NCBI GenBank assembly: GCA_963971405.1
Contig: OZ020487.1
Location: forward strand, 33,093,371-33,157,370
Length of the DNA stretch: 64,000 nucleotides
Direction: 5' to 3'
Source: Psococerastis gibbosa
Taxonomy: Eukaryota; Arthropoda; Insecta; Psocodea; Psocidae
The notes beneath the pieces were generated by a model. The model had not been told where the DNA came from, did no database searches, and saw only the letters and a program-made list of their open reading frames with translations. Shown piece by piece: positions 35,201 to 47,320 of this stretch. Positions within the stretch are counted from its first letter, which is position 1. Every line of letters starts with the position of its first letter. The translations under genes and the position numbers were made by a program.

Positions 35201-38200
35201 CATTGGCCTCTAATTTCAGGAAAATTTTCCCATTAATTTGGCACAATTACGAGTTCTCACTGTAATTTCATCATTCGCTCCCTTGCCTTCTTACTGACCC
35301 AGTATTTAAATTCATAAATTAGCAAAAAAAACTTACCAGGAGAAATTCTTGAGGGGAAATAGTTATGTAGGCGATTAAGATGAGGCAAAGCGCTTGTGTG
35401 TGTTCCGTAGATGTTTCTGAAATATTCAACAAATTAGCCACTTTGTATACATTAACTGGTAAGAAAATTAATAGTCTACATTTTAAGCTGGCTCTATGGG
35501 AATCTGCCAAAAATTCTGCGAGGAAAGGGGCTTTGTCCCATAATAGGTTGTTTAGACAGTACAGTATGAAGAACAGTCGTGGGGTTAGATAAATTCGAAA
35601 CTCACCAAGAAGTTTAGGTAAACGTCCCGCCAATTTAAGCAAAGGTGCTGACAATGAGGAAGAATTCTGCAGTATTGCCAGCCACAACTCAAGTCCGTCT
35701 TCTAGGAGGTAAACATGTGGTTTTTGTGATGTGTCGACGCATATTTCGAGAATATGGTATAAAAAGGAAGTTAGACCGTCTGTCACTAAAGCCTGAAATT
35801 ATCAGAAATTAAATATTATTATTAATTACGAGGATGCTATAGTACAATATATTATAAACTCCTTTAACTGCGAGCTTAATATTAACCCGAAAGTAATGTA
35901 AAAATTAATGCATTCGATGGCGTAGTTGATAGCTTGCTTGTAGTTGTGAGAGTCTACACACCTTGCGATCAAACTGATCAAAGACCTGTCGTACCTCAAC
36001 ACAGGTATTACCCACAGAGGCACCTGAAGCGATTCTTCGGATATATTTATTTCTTTAACTTTAGGGCTAGGCATGTAGACTAGAACTACTCTATGACCTT
36101 CAGTAAAGGCAAAGCATAAAAAGCGACTGCATAGTTTAGCGCAGGTAAGCATAAGCAAATATTGCCGCAACCACGGCAATGAGTGGGTGGCAGCCCAATC
36201 GAAGGTATATCTGTTTATTGCTTCCCTATTTGTACTAACATATTATCTTATTGCAAGGGGAAGGAAACGCCGATCGCGTACTGACCATCCTGGTGGCAGA
36301 AAACCAACACAAGACTGGAGGTTTCCCTCCAGCCACTACTGCACGGCGGCTAATGGCCAATCAGCCAAAGACGGGCGTTGTTTGAAGTAAGAAGAAGTAA
36401 GGCTTGGGGAGGGGAGGACAAAGGACTGGGACGTTTGGAGAGGGATCAAACCTCACCCCAAGCAGAAGCGCGGAAGAAGAATTTATGGAAAGCCTTGGGA
36501 TGGCCTAACTTGTTTGTGGGCAACAAGTGAGTGATGCCCTGTTCTGTCCATTATTCCACAGTTGCGTATTTGACTGAAACTTTCAATTTTTAAGTGCATT
36601 TACTTACATGAACACAGTGAACCAGTGTTGATACGATGGCACATCGTAGCATATCGTGATTGGACGAATCTTCCCACAGGAGAGGTAGATATTGTAAAAG
36701 AGCTCCACTATAAGGTCGAATGCCTTCTCCAATTCGCTCCACAATGAAAGACAGTACTGTTAGTACGTGCATCTAAAAAAGAAATGTTCCATAAGTTGGT
36801 TGACATCGATTAAAATAATAAATATAGTTTAGGCCTACTAATGTAACGAATACCACCATACCACAGAGCTAACTTGAGACTTCAACGACGTTAAAGTCAC
36901 AAAAAGTGAAATTATTTGATAAGTTCCTTTTTTTAATCTATAGACCTACTAAGCCCCACCTTTGTGTCGCACTCTTTCGCTTCCTTGAGAAGATTAAAGA
37001 GAAAATTAAAAGATGGTTCTAGAAATTCCATAAATTGTTCAGGTTGGAATTCGAAGTCGTCTATTGAGATCTTAAGAGCGTTCGCAGCTGTCAATCTGAC
37101 GGCCATGTCTTCTTCACCTGCAATGAATGCAATGACACATTTAGGCACAACAGAACATTGTCACATAGTCGATTGTGTGTACAGCCCTGTAACGTTTTCG
37201 TGCTTATGTTATGTTATGCTGATGAAATACCGTTCAATAGTTCTGTGAAACGCTATAGTAACATGTTCAAGTAATGCCTTGGCCATTTCGGTTCGCTTTA
37301 GAGTTGTGACCAAGTGGCCAATTAGAAGGGCTTTTCTAACCCTAATCTTAAGCAATTGCTACTAATACCTCATCTATTGATAAAGGTAAATAACAATGGT
37401 GTCATGTTATTTAACAAAGGGACAGTAGGGCTTACATTGCCTGCTATGTTAATAGCCATTAGAGGCAGGGGCCTCACAGACATCGAACAATTAGGACGGA
37501 GCCAATTGTCAGGGGAAGGGGGTGACGTCTCATCAGGTTTAGTCCTGAAAAGAACTGATGATTTCTGGAAGTTTGGCTCATCGCTGTTTTCAGCTCTGAA
37601 TTATTGAATAAACCCGATCCCCCAGAGGATTCCAACTACTGCTCTCCCGATTGAAATGCAAGCTCTCTAACCACTCGACCACGGCCTTCGCCAGAGTATA
37701 CTAGTTTGACACTTTTACTTGAACTTCACTTTTTTCCTAACTAATGGCAACCATATTGCCTTTAATGCCATACTGGGCTGGCTAATGGGATCAGTATACA
37801 GGGCCATGACTGTTGCTTCTTTTAGCTTCCTCTACTTGGAATCTGTCCCCCTAAGAAAGATCCTTGCTTTGTTCCATTTGATTTTATTAGTATTTTCAGT
37901 TGAAGCATGGAATACGATTTCTCTATTTCTCCTAGTCTAACGACCATTTGTGTTCCTGAACTTTTTCTGCTAGAGACCGACATGTTTCCCCTATGTATTT
38001 TCTCTAATGACTATTAACACAGCAGACAATGTAAGTCCAACAAACCCTTTGCTAGCAACTAATACCGTTTAGTAATCAATGGACCCGGTGGATTAGAATA
38101 ATTATTATCATTGGACACAAAACAGATTAAGGACTTTTGTCTATTAACATGGCCATTTAATTAACATACTATTTAATTACTTCGTAAATGGGCACATTCA

Positions 38201-41200
38201 GCATGAAATGGCAAAATTAGTGCTTATTTAAAAATGGCAACTTCATGAGCATAGGTCCTTCATAAAATTAAACCTAGTCACTTTCTATACTTTTATAAAT
38301 ATTTTTATTTTATCACATAACGTTTATCATAAAATTTTTAGGATCTAATCATGATTAAGTACGAACGGAAGCGGTGCAATGAAAAATTATCATAATAAAT
38401 TATAAATAAATAAATATTGACTTTCTGTTCTATTACTAAGCCAACCTAGCCAAGGTAGGGCAATAAAGCCTTCTCTTATTACACTCAACTAGGAAGACCC
38501 GGGACCGCCTGCTTTACATGCCCATGGCCAGAAAATGTAGCAAGTGTGGGTCTCGAACCAACAACCTTTCGGGTGAAAGTCGGAGTCTGTACCACTACTC
38601 TACATGTCCTGACTTTTCAGCTGCAATGACAAATTATCCGGTTTAGCATGACTTATGCTACGATCACTCTTTAAGCTTTTTGCACCAAGTATATCGGGGA
38701 ATAATTGAGGAATTAGTATAAGGAAGAATGGTTTATGTCGATTTTGATACATAGTATATGACCGTCACTAGGGCGGCAATTCCACCGGCGATTTTACTTC
38801 ATTTGTGATTTGAGATTTTTTCTTTGTTTTGTTTTAAGGAGACTGTTATGTAGATACTTAACTTATCAATTATAAATTAAGTATCTACATAATAATAGCC
38901 TCCTTTCAGTCCTTAAAACAAAACAAACAAAAAATCTCAAATCACAAATGAAGTAAAATTGCCGGTAGAATTGCCTCCAAACACCGATTGGCCACAGTTA
39001 TGGCGCATAAAGGAAATGGCCACCCTCCGTTTTTATTTAAATCAAATAGATAGATGAGGCCAATTCTTTCTACTAATTACTCAATTATGGGTCTACAACT
39101 AAACCAAACCCTAACAGTTATTTTCTGTTAAATTTGACTTTGTACATCTGTAAGGCTTTTACCTTCCGGTATTACTAACTTATTTACAACTCACTTCGCT
39201 TTCTGGGATGAAAGTGCCAAATAATTTAAAAATATTACATGCGAAACCACTAGTATACTATTTACTTCAGGGTACTTCTTCAACACGTTCAGTGGGATCA
39301 TAGGTCATGCCAGCGAACTATAATAAATAAATAACACTATTGCCAACATGGCGATATTATAACTACTGGTGCAACTTCCAACTTCGAAACTATTTGCCAC
39401 ATAAAAGTTTAGAATTAATACCTCTCAGAAGAGGAAGCAATGAACGATAGAGAGCAGGCCTCATTTGCTGGGAAAATTTAACGCCCGACCATTCGCCAAG
39501 CAGCCAAGTAGCACGTCTCTTAATAATTCTATAGTTAGGGTCTTCCACAGCTAGTTCTTGAAGCAGTGTAGTAAACCATTGATCCATATCAATCTGTAAA
39601 GCGAGAAAATAAATAAATTAAAAAATATATTCCATCAGAATTCCGTAGTTTGGGTCTGACGATTTTTTATCCACGTACATCGTACTAGTTCAATATATCA
39701 TTATATGAAAATCAGTAGAAGCATGACGAGAAAATGTAGCAAGTGTGGGACTCGAACCAACAACCTTCCAGGTGAAAGTAGGAGTCTGTACCACTACTCT
39801 ACTGGCCTGGCACATGTTCGGACATTTCTGAGTCAACATTGGTCGCAAAGGGATAGGATAACATGTGACTGAAAGCCCGTAGTTTTATCTACGGTAATGG
39901 TAATAAACAAATTCGTATCCTATGTGTAAAACTGTGTTTGGCCATTTGTTAAAGACGAGACAAGAACTACCCGATATTAACCAAACTACATTTGTGAGTA
40001 AATAAATGTTTACCTCGTCGTAGAGGTCAAAAGCGGCTAGACCCACAGCCAGATAGACAGCATCCTTTCTGAGCACTGCCTGCAGATCTTGAGGGTTCAC
40101 TGGCTGGTGATTACTGTACACCAACTCGAGCAGTACCGGCGAGAGCGTGTCACGGTACTCGCGGACCAACGCCGTGAATAACGTCTCCATGCAGGGACGA
40201 AGGTTGTACTTCCACGATTCACCGCCTTCTTCACACACTAAAATTTAAATATTTTTTTTTTAAATTATAGACAGCAATAGGCAGGGGCTTGCCACTGATG
40301 CCGGAAACGTGCCGTCTGGAGAAGGAAAACAAACGTCTAGATGAGATCCTGAAAAAGAGGACATTGTTCACTTTGCAAATGAATTCACTCAAATTCGGTG
40401 GAGCGATTCCTGAGGCCTTAGCTCACCCCGAGCGATAGCGCCGAAGACGAAGAGAAGGATGAGGGCTGGTATTTCTATGTAAAACGACGTCGGGTTTATT
40501 ATTTAGTTTCACTGATTATCTTACAAGATGGGCTAAACGAGTTTTTATGATCCCTGAATAACAGGATAGCAATGAAAACATCAAAACGCGATCACAAATT
40601 GGAGAATTACCTTGGAGACAAAAAAAAGTCAACAGAAAGAAACCCTTATTTTGGTGCGAGGCAAAAATCGATACCTCTAGTATTCTACAAACAATGGATG
40701 CATTTTAAAATAATTTATGTTTATGGACATTTACTATTTGTTGTCGGTTGTAGGCATATTGGCTCATTGAGCCGTAACAATTTGGTTTCACTGGTGCTGG
40801 CGCTCGCATTGTAGGGGAAGGACCCTAAAAAAAAATTCTTCGAGGAACACTGTCAAGAATTTACACAACAGAAATAAAAAAAAAACACGCTCTTGCTCTC
40901 TACATAGTAGCAGGGAAAACAAACCATATGAATACAAAAGGTTCGTCCAGGCGGACTCAGGGTAGAATGATAGAGTTTACCCTAGATAACAATTGGGGAC
41001 AAGATTGACTCCAATATCTGGTACCACTATCTTTAATAGCAGGTGTATTAAGCATGTGTAAGAGGGTGTAACTGTACTTACTAAAGCCTTCAGGGTCGGA
41101 GTCCCAAAGTTCCAGTTCATCTCGGCTCAATAGGAAATAATGAGTGACCAGTTTTCGGCAAAGTTCAGTAACGACATTCTGTTGAAAGAAATCTCGTTTC

Positions 41201-44200
41201 TTCTGCGTCGCTAGAGCTGCATCGGAATACATCTTATCTACTTCATTATATCCGTTCGGAATCTAAATCATAAAGTTTACAATACTGTCAAAAATATACA
41301 AATCTTATTTAAGTATGACATGTTCGTGTAGATGCGGGCTTATGTTTTTATAAAAATTAATAAAAAGTTAATTAATTAATTTTAACATCGACAATAAAGC
41401 CATTTTTAATTTCTTCAAATTACACAGTTTTACTGCATGAGAAAATCTTAATATTATTGTTAATCGTTAATGAACCCATTTCACTTCTACATGTATTTAC
41501 CCCACTCGCACTGTCCTCGATATGAAACGAAGTGCCTCCATTTTTTCTGGAAATGTCCTGTAATCGGTTTTGCCCGTAACAAAGGCTATTTTCATCCAAT
41601 AAGCATTTCACAATGTTGTGTGATAACTGATCATTGCCTTACCTTAAATTCCGCACACATTAGAATCCCCTTCATTAGGTTGAAACATTGAACAACAAAA
41701 CGCTCAAATAACAGTCCCTCTCCTTCTGCAGTGAAAAGAAGAGAAACAGTGATCGACAGTGACGGAGTGATGAAGGGTATGAAGGAGAACGGTTGATGTT
41801 CCAGCACGGACAGCAGGATTTTAGTCAAATGAATAACAACTTTCTCCAAGAGCTCTCTTAACACCGGATTGCTTTCCAATCTCTTACCTGAAAATAATTG
41901 AAATTGAAATTAATTGTCTAACGAGGAAGATACCGATTGGAAAGCTTTATAACTTAACTTTATTTCCATGTGTGGCTAGTTAGCAAAACTCCTCCGAGTC
42001 ATAAGTCATGTCTCATACCCATTGGTTACTGTGCTTACATACTCATAACACATTACAATTTATAGAATTTATATATGACTGCATTGTGACAATAACTTAC
42101 GGACTAGAAGGCTATTCTTGGCTCTATCGAAGACTGAGGAAAGGAAAGTAACAGCATCTTGTGAGGTTTTCACCTCCTTAAACCCAAAAACAGTCAACTT
42201 TCGAAGAATCCGAAGAAGTAAAAGCGATTTCTCCAGCGTACCTTGGCATGTAGGGTCGTTATTTTGCACCTATAACCAAAGGATATATTAGAGGTAACAC
42301 TAATATGTTCGGATTTGCTCTAACTGCAGCCCGATCATGGCGATATGGGCTTATCATAATACCGGGGTTTATTCAATTGTTTTACACAAATGAGTGCAAA
42401 ATACGCGGGAAATACAAATTGATAAATTTATATTTTTGGTGATTTTTCTATTTTTTCTCCCTTAGATGTACACACTAATTAAAAATCCTGTAAAACCTGT
42501 ACATTTTAATGTTTATTAGTATTTCTTTCAATTGTTAAACAATGCAACCATTCTCTTGTAATCCAATAATTTATTAATTTGAATTTCCCGCGCATATTTT
42601 TACACCGTTACGTGAGACTTTACTACTGCGGTTTAAAAAAAATAAATCCCGGTATTATAACATGATAGCCATGAACGGGCTGCTGACGGATAAATTAAAC
42701 TTCGTCATGATAAGTGTGTATCTAGTCTGATTTCATCAAACCTAACAGTGGTCTAACAGAGCCACCAAAAGCAAATAGCAAAGAAAACACCAAAAGCAAG
42801 TAACACTAATTTTCCACAGAATCAATTTGGTGTCAAAAAATTGGCTAAATTATTTTAAATTTAAACACACCTGGTAAAAGAATTTATCCATCAAAGAGCT
42901 ATGAAGGTTGCAAAATACTGTGTATATATTAGCAGTTAGTTCGTGAAATAGCCTTCGGTCTCCAGCCAATCGTTTGGAGGCAAGAGTCTTAATAACGTGA
43001 TGCAGCACCAAAAAGGCTCGATGTTGAATTATGTCGTCTTCCTTCAGACACACATCCAGAAGCGTAGGAATCAGTTCAGGCCATTCTTTCGGCCAGTCAA
43101 ATCTAAAATGAATGCGTGGATTTAACATCAATATACCAATTTTAGTAACATTTGTTACGGCAATTGCATAAGAAAAAACAATATTTAAATAATTCAGTCT
43201 TAGTTAATCGTTACAATGAAAAGACCTTGCGTAAGTTTGACGACACTGGAAATATTACATACATGACATATCTACCCCATCCGAACAATATTTTACAATA
43301 ATAGTGTGATTTAGGTTAAGTGATTAAGGCTATATGAGATTATAATAAAAATTAATATTAATCATTATTTCGGACAAGTTATGTAGGCTATACAGTAAGA
43401 TAAGAAACAATAACTATAAATAGGTTAACAAATATAGAAATTAAAATTTACGGAGTGCTAGAGGCTTACGAATAGGGATATAGAGGCATTTGAAAACATA
43501 GTAAGCACACATTTTTTTCCCTTGCATCCAAGAAAAGAACCCCGTGAGACAGTTACAACAGCGGTAACAGTCGGGCCACACACATATTCTAATAAAAATT
43601 ATTCTAAAATGGAAATGTTTTCTTTTTACCTGGCTACTTTAGCAATAAGAACTGCCAGCTGCACCGCTACTTGATTTACTGGCTCTTTAAATGCTTGCAA
43701 CAATCCAACACGTAATAATGATTTTTCCTCTTCACTAATTGCACTGAAATTAAAGCAAGACATTTATTTTAAATTCAATAAGTTAAATAAACATCATAGT
43801 AAATACCTTGGAGAAAAATACATTATAAAAGTTCAAAGCCGAAAGGTTTGTATGCTTTTTAGAGTGTTAACTCTGTAAGCTGGAAAAATAAATGTTTCTT
43901 CAAAACCCCTATTGTCTACTGTCTCACTCAGTGTACATATTTTTCATATGCGTGCAGTAATAATATATAATTTTAGCTCTTTTCAACGGTAAAATATACT
44001 TAAAATCATTAATTTATGCTATCTATTTAAATCAAACTTCCTTTTCTTATGAGGTCTTTTAAGATCTTCCTATGAGACTCAAGCTTTCGCCATTCCACTA
44101 GCTCCTGCAGCTTAGAATACTTTGATGCTATATTTTTTTATTTTTGTGGAAATATTAAACACAGTAAAATGAATAAATTTATTAACAATATGGCTAGATT

Positions 44201-44528
44201 ATTTTTTACACCAAACAGGAACAATTGGAGCAATAAGATATTTGAATTCGGATTTTAAGAGTATTCGAGGACACCTGACCTAACATACTCACTTGGTCGC
44301 AGTCTTCCTCCAATAACGATCTACCCCATTTTTAAATGTCAGAGACGCCATCCAGCGAACAGTAGGATCTAAATTATGGTTTGTGATGACTCGTAGTAGT
44401 ATGGAATAAAATCCAGGCTGAGCCTCCCACTGTGATAGCTGAGATTCGCCTGATTTTAATTCCACAACCTGCTGACTGACTGCGCGAGTTAACGCGTCAA
44501 GTACGAGAGTTTCCCCAGTAAATTCCAT
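29244..44528 (-). CDS. IPO11: importin-11 (17 coding exons, complete)
   Basis: IPO11 is a karyopherin-beta family nuclear import receptor regulated by RanGTP; known cargoes of the family member include ubiquitin-conjugating enzymes and ribosomal protein L12. Coding exons in transcript order: 44528-44293, 43743-43630, 43102-42871, 42269-42101, 41887-41643, 41262-41082, 40237-40014, 39593-39422, 37117-36960, 36772-36608, 35792-35606, 35416-35337, 34502-34345, 33884-33788, 33400-33150, 30233-30095, 29348-29244 (TAG). All phases agree and give 970 residues, against about 975 in human. Matching blocks include QWEAQPGFYSILL (N-terminal Ran-binding region), WPKEWPELIPTLL, HHVIKTLASKRLAGDRRLF, RKLTVFGFKEV, EHQPFSFIPFI, DAVYLAVGLAAF, RPYSGALLQYLPLLW and PHVYLLEDGLELWLAIL. 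The whole chain is HEAT-like helices. The start ATG lies 5 bp inside its exon after a strong acceptor. Borders of the 30095-30233 exon are the least certain. Confidence 0.93.
30290..30460 (+). mobile_element. degraded LINE tail
   Basis: A plus-strand frame reads GRNRGRPAKRYRNKMEDWYQ and then a stop. This resembles the Gly/Arg-rich block and C-terminus of RTE/R1-type retrotransposon proteins. It lies in an IPO11 intron, opposite to that gene's direction. Confidence 0.45.
30862..31560 (+). repeat. interspersed repeat with (GTCT)n
   Basis: A GTCT tandem run (30971-30989) is followed by GATTTTGATGAAATTCGGCA and CTCAAAAACGGCTCCAACGA. These are degenerate strings of a kind that often recur in insect repeats. 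No complete reading frame is present. It lies in the 2.9-kb IPO11 intron 30234-33149. Confidence 0.45.
31855..32035 (-). repeat. tRNA-derived SINE, copy 1
   Basis: On the minus strand: ACATGTAGAGTAGTGGTACA (A box), CTCCGACTTTCACCCGAAAG (anticodon-arm-like), GGTTCGAGTCCCACC (B box), then a body containing CATGCTTTGGAGGGCATGTA and GGCGGTCCCGGGC. The same sequence recurs at 38428-38615 and, head only, at 39722-39811. The tRNA part is nearly full length, making this the best SINE family in the window. Confidence 0.75.
32243..32643. repeat. nested palindrome, member d (outer plus inner unit)
   Basis: The outer ends are GGCGCCCATTCCACCGACCG and inverse. Next inward comes CTAGGGCTATTTACAAAAAC, then TGACGTGGTAGCAGACATTC, then a second set of ends at 32314 and 32572 enclosing the inner unit with CATTGCAGAATGCAA. 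TAA flanks both sides (32240-32242 and 32644-32646), a candidate 3-bp target duplication. Confidence 0.8.
35925..36035 (-). repeat. dispersed repeat family R1, copy 3
   Basis: On the minus strand it contains CAGGTGCCTCTGTGG, ACCTGTGTTGAGGTACGACA and GTGTGTAGACTCTCACAACT, a diverged match to 25369-25500. It lies in an IPO11 intron. Confidence 0.5.
37360..37700 (-). repeat. second tRNA-derived SINE family
   Basis: On the minus strand the head GGCCGTGGTCGAGTGGTTAG carries an A box, and AGTTGGAATCC, about 45 bp on, is a B box. The head sits at 37640-37692 and the presumed body extends to about 37360. It differs from the SINE at 31855 in both boxes. The remainder of the 2.3-kb IPO11 intron 37118-39421 also holds a copy of that first SINE and palindrome member e. 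Confidence 0.55.
38428..38615 (-). repeat. tRNA-derived SINE, copy 2
   Basis: This matches 31855-32035 over the head and body, including ACATGTAGAGTAGTGGTACA and GGTTCGAGACCCACA on the minus strand and CGGGACCGCCTGCTTTACAT on the plus strand. A small deletion removes part of the CATGCCCTCCAAAGCATGG segment. Confidence 0.75.
38771..38978. repeat. palindromic GGCG...TTCCAC element, member e
   Basis: Arms of about 95 bp: the left starts GGGCGGCAATTCCACCGGCG and continues ACTTCATTTGTGATTTGAGA; the right is its inverse. The centre has TAGATACTTAACTTATCAAT and its inverse. It shares only the end motif with the other members; the interior is unrelated. Confidence 0.75.
39722..39811 (-). repeat. tRNA-derived SINE, copy 3 (head only)
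   Basis: On the minus strand GCCAGTAGAGTAGTGGTACA, an anticodon-arm-like centre and GGTTGTTGGTTCGAGTCCCA, followed by ACTTGCTACATTTTC. The body seen in the other two copies is missing. Confidence 0.7.
42327..42690. repeat. foldback element with CAGCCCG ends (IPO11 intron)
   Basis: The left reads GCAGCCCGATCATGGCGATA and later TTATCATAATACCGGGGTTT. The right end gives the same in inverse (CCATGAACGGGCTGC and CCCGGTATTATAA). The arms are about 80 bp, imperfect, and include CGCGGGAAAT facing ATTTCCCGCG. CA...TG ends recall hAT elements, but no 8-bp duplication was seen. Confidence 0.65.
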
Positions 44529-44876
44529 TGTGTCTGAAATTAGTACTATCATTGCTCAAACAGCCAAACAATGCTATTAACTCAGTGATCATTTCGTTAC
44601 AAATTCCAGCAGGAATTCAGAAAGCACTTTGGTCCAAGGAATAGTGCCCGTGCCATATAATGTCATAACGTCATCCCATGAAACATGATTCAATAGGCAC
44701 TCAATCCACATTGTGGCACTGGTAATAATTGACTAATTGGTCTTCTAGGCAGTTACTTATGCAATTTTATTATTTTAATCAAGTACCATGGTTATTTTTA
44801 TTTAATTTGATTTTGGTGCCGGTGTCCCTACAAACTGGAAAGCATTCGATATTGAATTTAGAATTAATTTTCTTAC

Positions 44877-44950
44877 CAGCACAGCTTTAGTGACGCTCCA
44901 TCAACGGGAGAAAATGCTAAAACTTGCATTAACGTCTTTAACTGTTTAAA
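44877..44950 (-). promoter_or_regulatory. possible IPO11 5' UTR exon
   Basis: The IPO11 ATG lies 5 bp downstream of a splice acceptor (exon start at 44533), so an untranslated exon must lie upstream. The minus strand has GTGCTG|GTAAGAAA with the donor at 44876, a good candidate. Its upstream limit and the transcription start are guesses. Confidence 0.45.
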
Positions 44951-45052
44951 AACATTAATAATTGCCCTTTTATTAAAAATTAACTATATAATTTTCATGA
45001 TATTTTTATTTTTCTAGGGATCCATGTTTGTAATTGCAATAATAATAAAGAA

Positions 45053-46001
45053 AATAGACCATTCCAGGAAGACGTCACTTCCGGATCACTCTGATTGGTT
45101 GGAGCGCTGAAGGCGCCATTGGCGGCCATTACTCCATGTGTTTTGTTCGGTTGACTTATCTTCCTTTTCGTGCTTTTAATTAAATTTTAAAACGAATATG
45201 GTCTTAATTTCGTACGGAGGTGAATAAGCGGTAAACGTAAAGGCAAGATCCATAAAAAAATTGATCCCATGAAATGGGATGGAAAACCGGGAGAGTGCCC
45301 GAAAGTAACGGTCCTTGATATCTACACATACCTAATTCACGGCTGCAGCTTTTACACTGCGAAGGAATTTCAAGCCAGCAAATGTTTAGAGGTCTTTAAG
45401 CGGTTTTGCTTGTAATGATCCTACCGGCATCGTCTCATATACCATTTTTTTTTTGTGATGGCTTGCAGTCTGGATAAGTATAATCCTCTAATGCACTAGG
45501 TTTGCCTTGGAAAGTAACAAAAGGCTTACTTGAATAAGAAATTGATACATAGACATATACTGTGGATAATATGGTAAGACCCTATGCATAAGCGAGATAT
45601 GCGTAAAGACCTTTCCTAGCTTGAAATTCCTTCGCAGTGTATAAGCTGCAACCGTGAATTATGTAGGCTATGTATAGAATAGATATCAAGGTCTCCCGGT
45701 TTTCCGTCCCATTTCATGGGATCATTAGGGTCAAAGCCGATAATCACCATTTTTATGTATCTTGCCTTTACGTTTACCACTTATCCACTTCCGTTCGAAC
45801 ATAAGTCCATATCCGCTTCAAAATTTAATTAAAATAAGCATAAAAATGAAGAAAAGTCAACCAAGCCCCCATGGAAACACACGGATTAATTCATGGCCAA
45901 CAATGGCGCCATTTGATGCCCAACCAATCAGGACGGAGGCCACGGTCAATCGTTCTGGAATCAAAGAACTTATAATATAATATAATCTGGAATGGTCTAT
46001 T
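45053..46001. mobile_element. 950-bp foldback with remnants of a transposon protein
   Basis: The ends are AATAGACCATTCCAG and inverse; the arms are about 350 bp and diverged, with GATTGGTTGG, GGCGCCATT and the CGTAAAGGCAAGAT block found in both. The left arm, read forward from about 45240, is open over KIHKKIDPMKWDGKPGECPK, then DIYTYLIHGCSFYTAKEFQA. This resembles the short N-terminal domain (YLI...YT...KAYKSLE type) of transposon proteins that carry SWIM/YqaJ regions. That resemblance is from memory and moderate at best. The open stretch is closed by stops on both sides. Confidence 0.6.
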
Positions 46002-46009
46002 CCGTCAGT

Positions 46010-46153
46010 CGGTTATTCCAGCGACGTCAATAGTGATAGTAATGGTGGCATTGACGTGGTAGCAAACATTAAAGATAGCCTAAAAATGTCTGCTACCACG
46101 TCAATATCAGCATTAACATCACTATTCACTATTGACGTCAGTGGAAAGCCGCC
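46010..46153. repeat. palindromic GGCG...TTCCAC element, member f
   Basis: The arms contain GACGTCAATAGTGATAGT and its inverse; the centre holds TGACGTGGTAGCAAACATTA facing AATGTCTGCTACCACGTCA. The right end gives GGCGGCTTTCCACTGACGTC in inverse; the left end is diverged. It starts only 9 bp from the end of the preceding foldback. Confidence 0.65.
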
Positions 46154-46211
46154 TCATTTGTGCATCAATAATTGATGCGATTTTTTGAGGAGACTTTTAT
46201 GTAAACACTTA

Positions 46212-46300
46212 GGCGGAGATTCCATCAACATCAATAGTGATAGTAATGGTGGTATTGACGTGATTGACGTGGTAGTAGACATTAATATTGTTATCGGCAC
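46212..46300 (+). repeat. half copy of the palindrome family, member g
   Basis: GGCGGAGATTCCATCAACAT followed by CAATAGTGATAGTAATGGTG and ACGTGGTAGTAGACATTA. It matches the left half of member f but has no clear right arm. A (TA)n run follows at about 46313-46329. Confidence 0.6.
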
Positions 46301-46774
46301 CCAAGGATGTTCTATATATATATATATATCTCATGGAGGTAATAAAACTATGGAGCCACCATGTCGTATTTCGGCCGTGCTGGAGGACTGAAGCATTGAT
46401 ATACATGGATTGCTACCACGGCACCTAGCCCACGCTGAACAAATGTCTTCACTTTTGGTCACGTGACAAAAGGGGTATTATGGCAAGAAGTGGTTGACTC
46501 CATTGCCTTCAATGCGATTTAGACGTATTTCATTGCCTGTTATTTAATCTATTTACCCATTTATTGAGTTTTTCTTTGGTTTGACATAATGGTCATATCT
46601 TCCTCTGCTTCTAAATGCACTAATAGGCTCAAGATATGTCGAGAAACGGGGGAAAATATTACTTTTCACAAGTAAGTGTTCGCATGGTTTGGTCATTAGT
46701 TGATGCAACATTTATGGGTTTATTTCAGTTTTATTAATCATTATGTTAACAAATCGCACACTTTCAATTGTCCT

Positions 46775-47107
46775 CAAGGCCGTAGCCAAGGGGGGATCCT
46801 TGGGGGCGGAGTGGGCGGTCGCCCCCCCCCCCCCCCCCCGAGAGAAATAGCATTATTCAAGTTAGAATGGACTATTGAAGGAAATTAAGAGAAATTATTA
46901 TTCAAGTAAGGAAAACGCGATATTTTTTGGGCCACCGCCCCCCCCCCCCGAAAACTTTTTCTGAAACCGTTACTGCCCCGAAATGAAATGGCTTGACACT
47001 AGATAGAATCGGATTTTGGGAGGAAACATAAAAACCACTATGTAATACCCAATGAAATTTTTACCCCCCCCCCCCCCCCAAAAAAAAAAATCCTGGCTAC
47101 GGCCTTG
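46775..47107. mobile_element. non-autonomous hAT-like element, 333 bp
   Basis: The ends are CAAGGCCGTAGCCAAGG and, in inverse, CAAGGCCGTAGCCAGG. Identical 8-bp sequences ATTGTCCT flank it at 46767-46774 and 47108-47115. The interior has three long C runs. An 8-bp duplication with CA...TG ends is the hAT signature; no coding sequence is present. It differs in its ends from the full-length hAT at 51419. Confidence 0.8.
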
Positions 47108-47132
47108 ATTGTCCTGTATAATTTTCATACTA

Positions 47133-47136
<4 letters not shown>

Positions 47137-47163
<27 letters not shown>
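47137..47163 (+). repeat. ATT microsatellite
   Basis: An uninterrupted (ATT)n run. A second one lies at about 47276-47320 after a poly-A stretch. Confidence 0.9.
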
Positions 47164-47165
<2 letters not shown>

Positions 47166-47274
47166 CAAGCGGAAGCTTTGGGGTGGTCGTGAATTGTAAT
47201 TAGTCTATTTTTATTTTGAATTAATATAATCCCCTAGCTGGTGGAGTAACCAGTTAGGAAAAAAAAAAAAAAAA

Positions 47275-47320
<46 letters not shown>

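Noticed and set aside
34145..36390. Possible repeat pair sharing GACGGGCGTTG (near 34257 and 36371)
   Set aside because: Similarity outside the 11-bp string is too weak by eye to call a repeat family.
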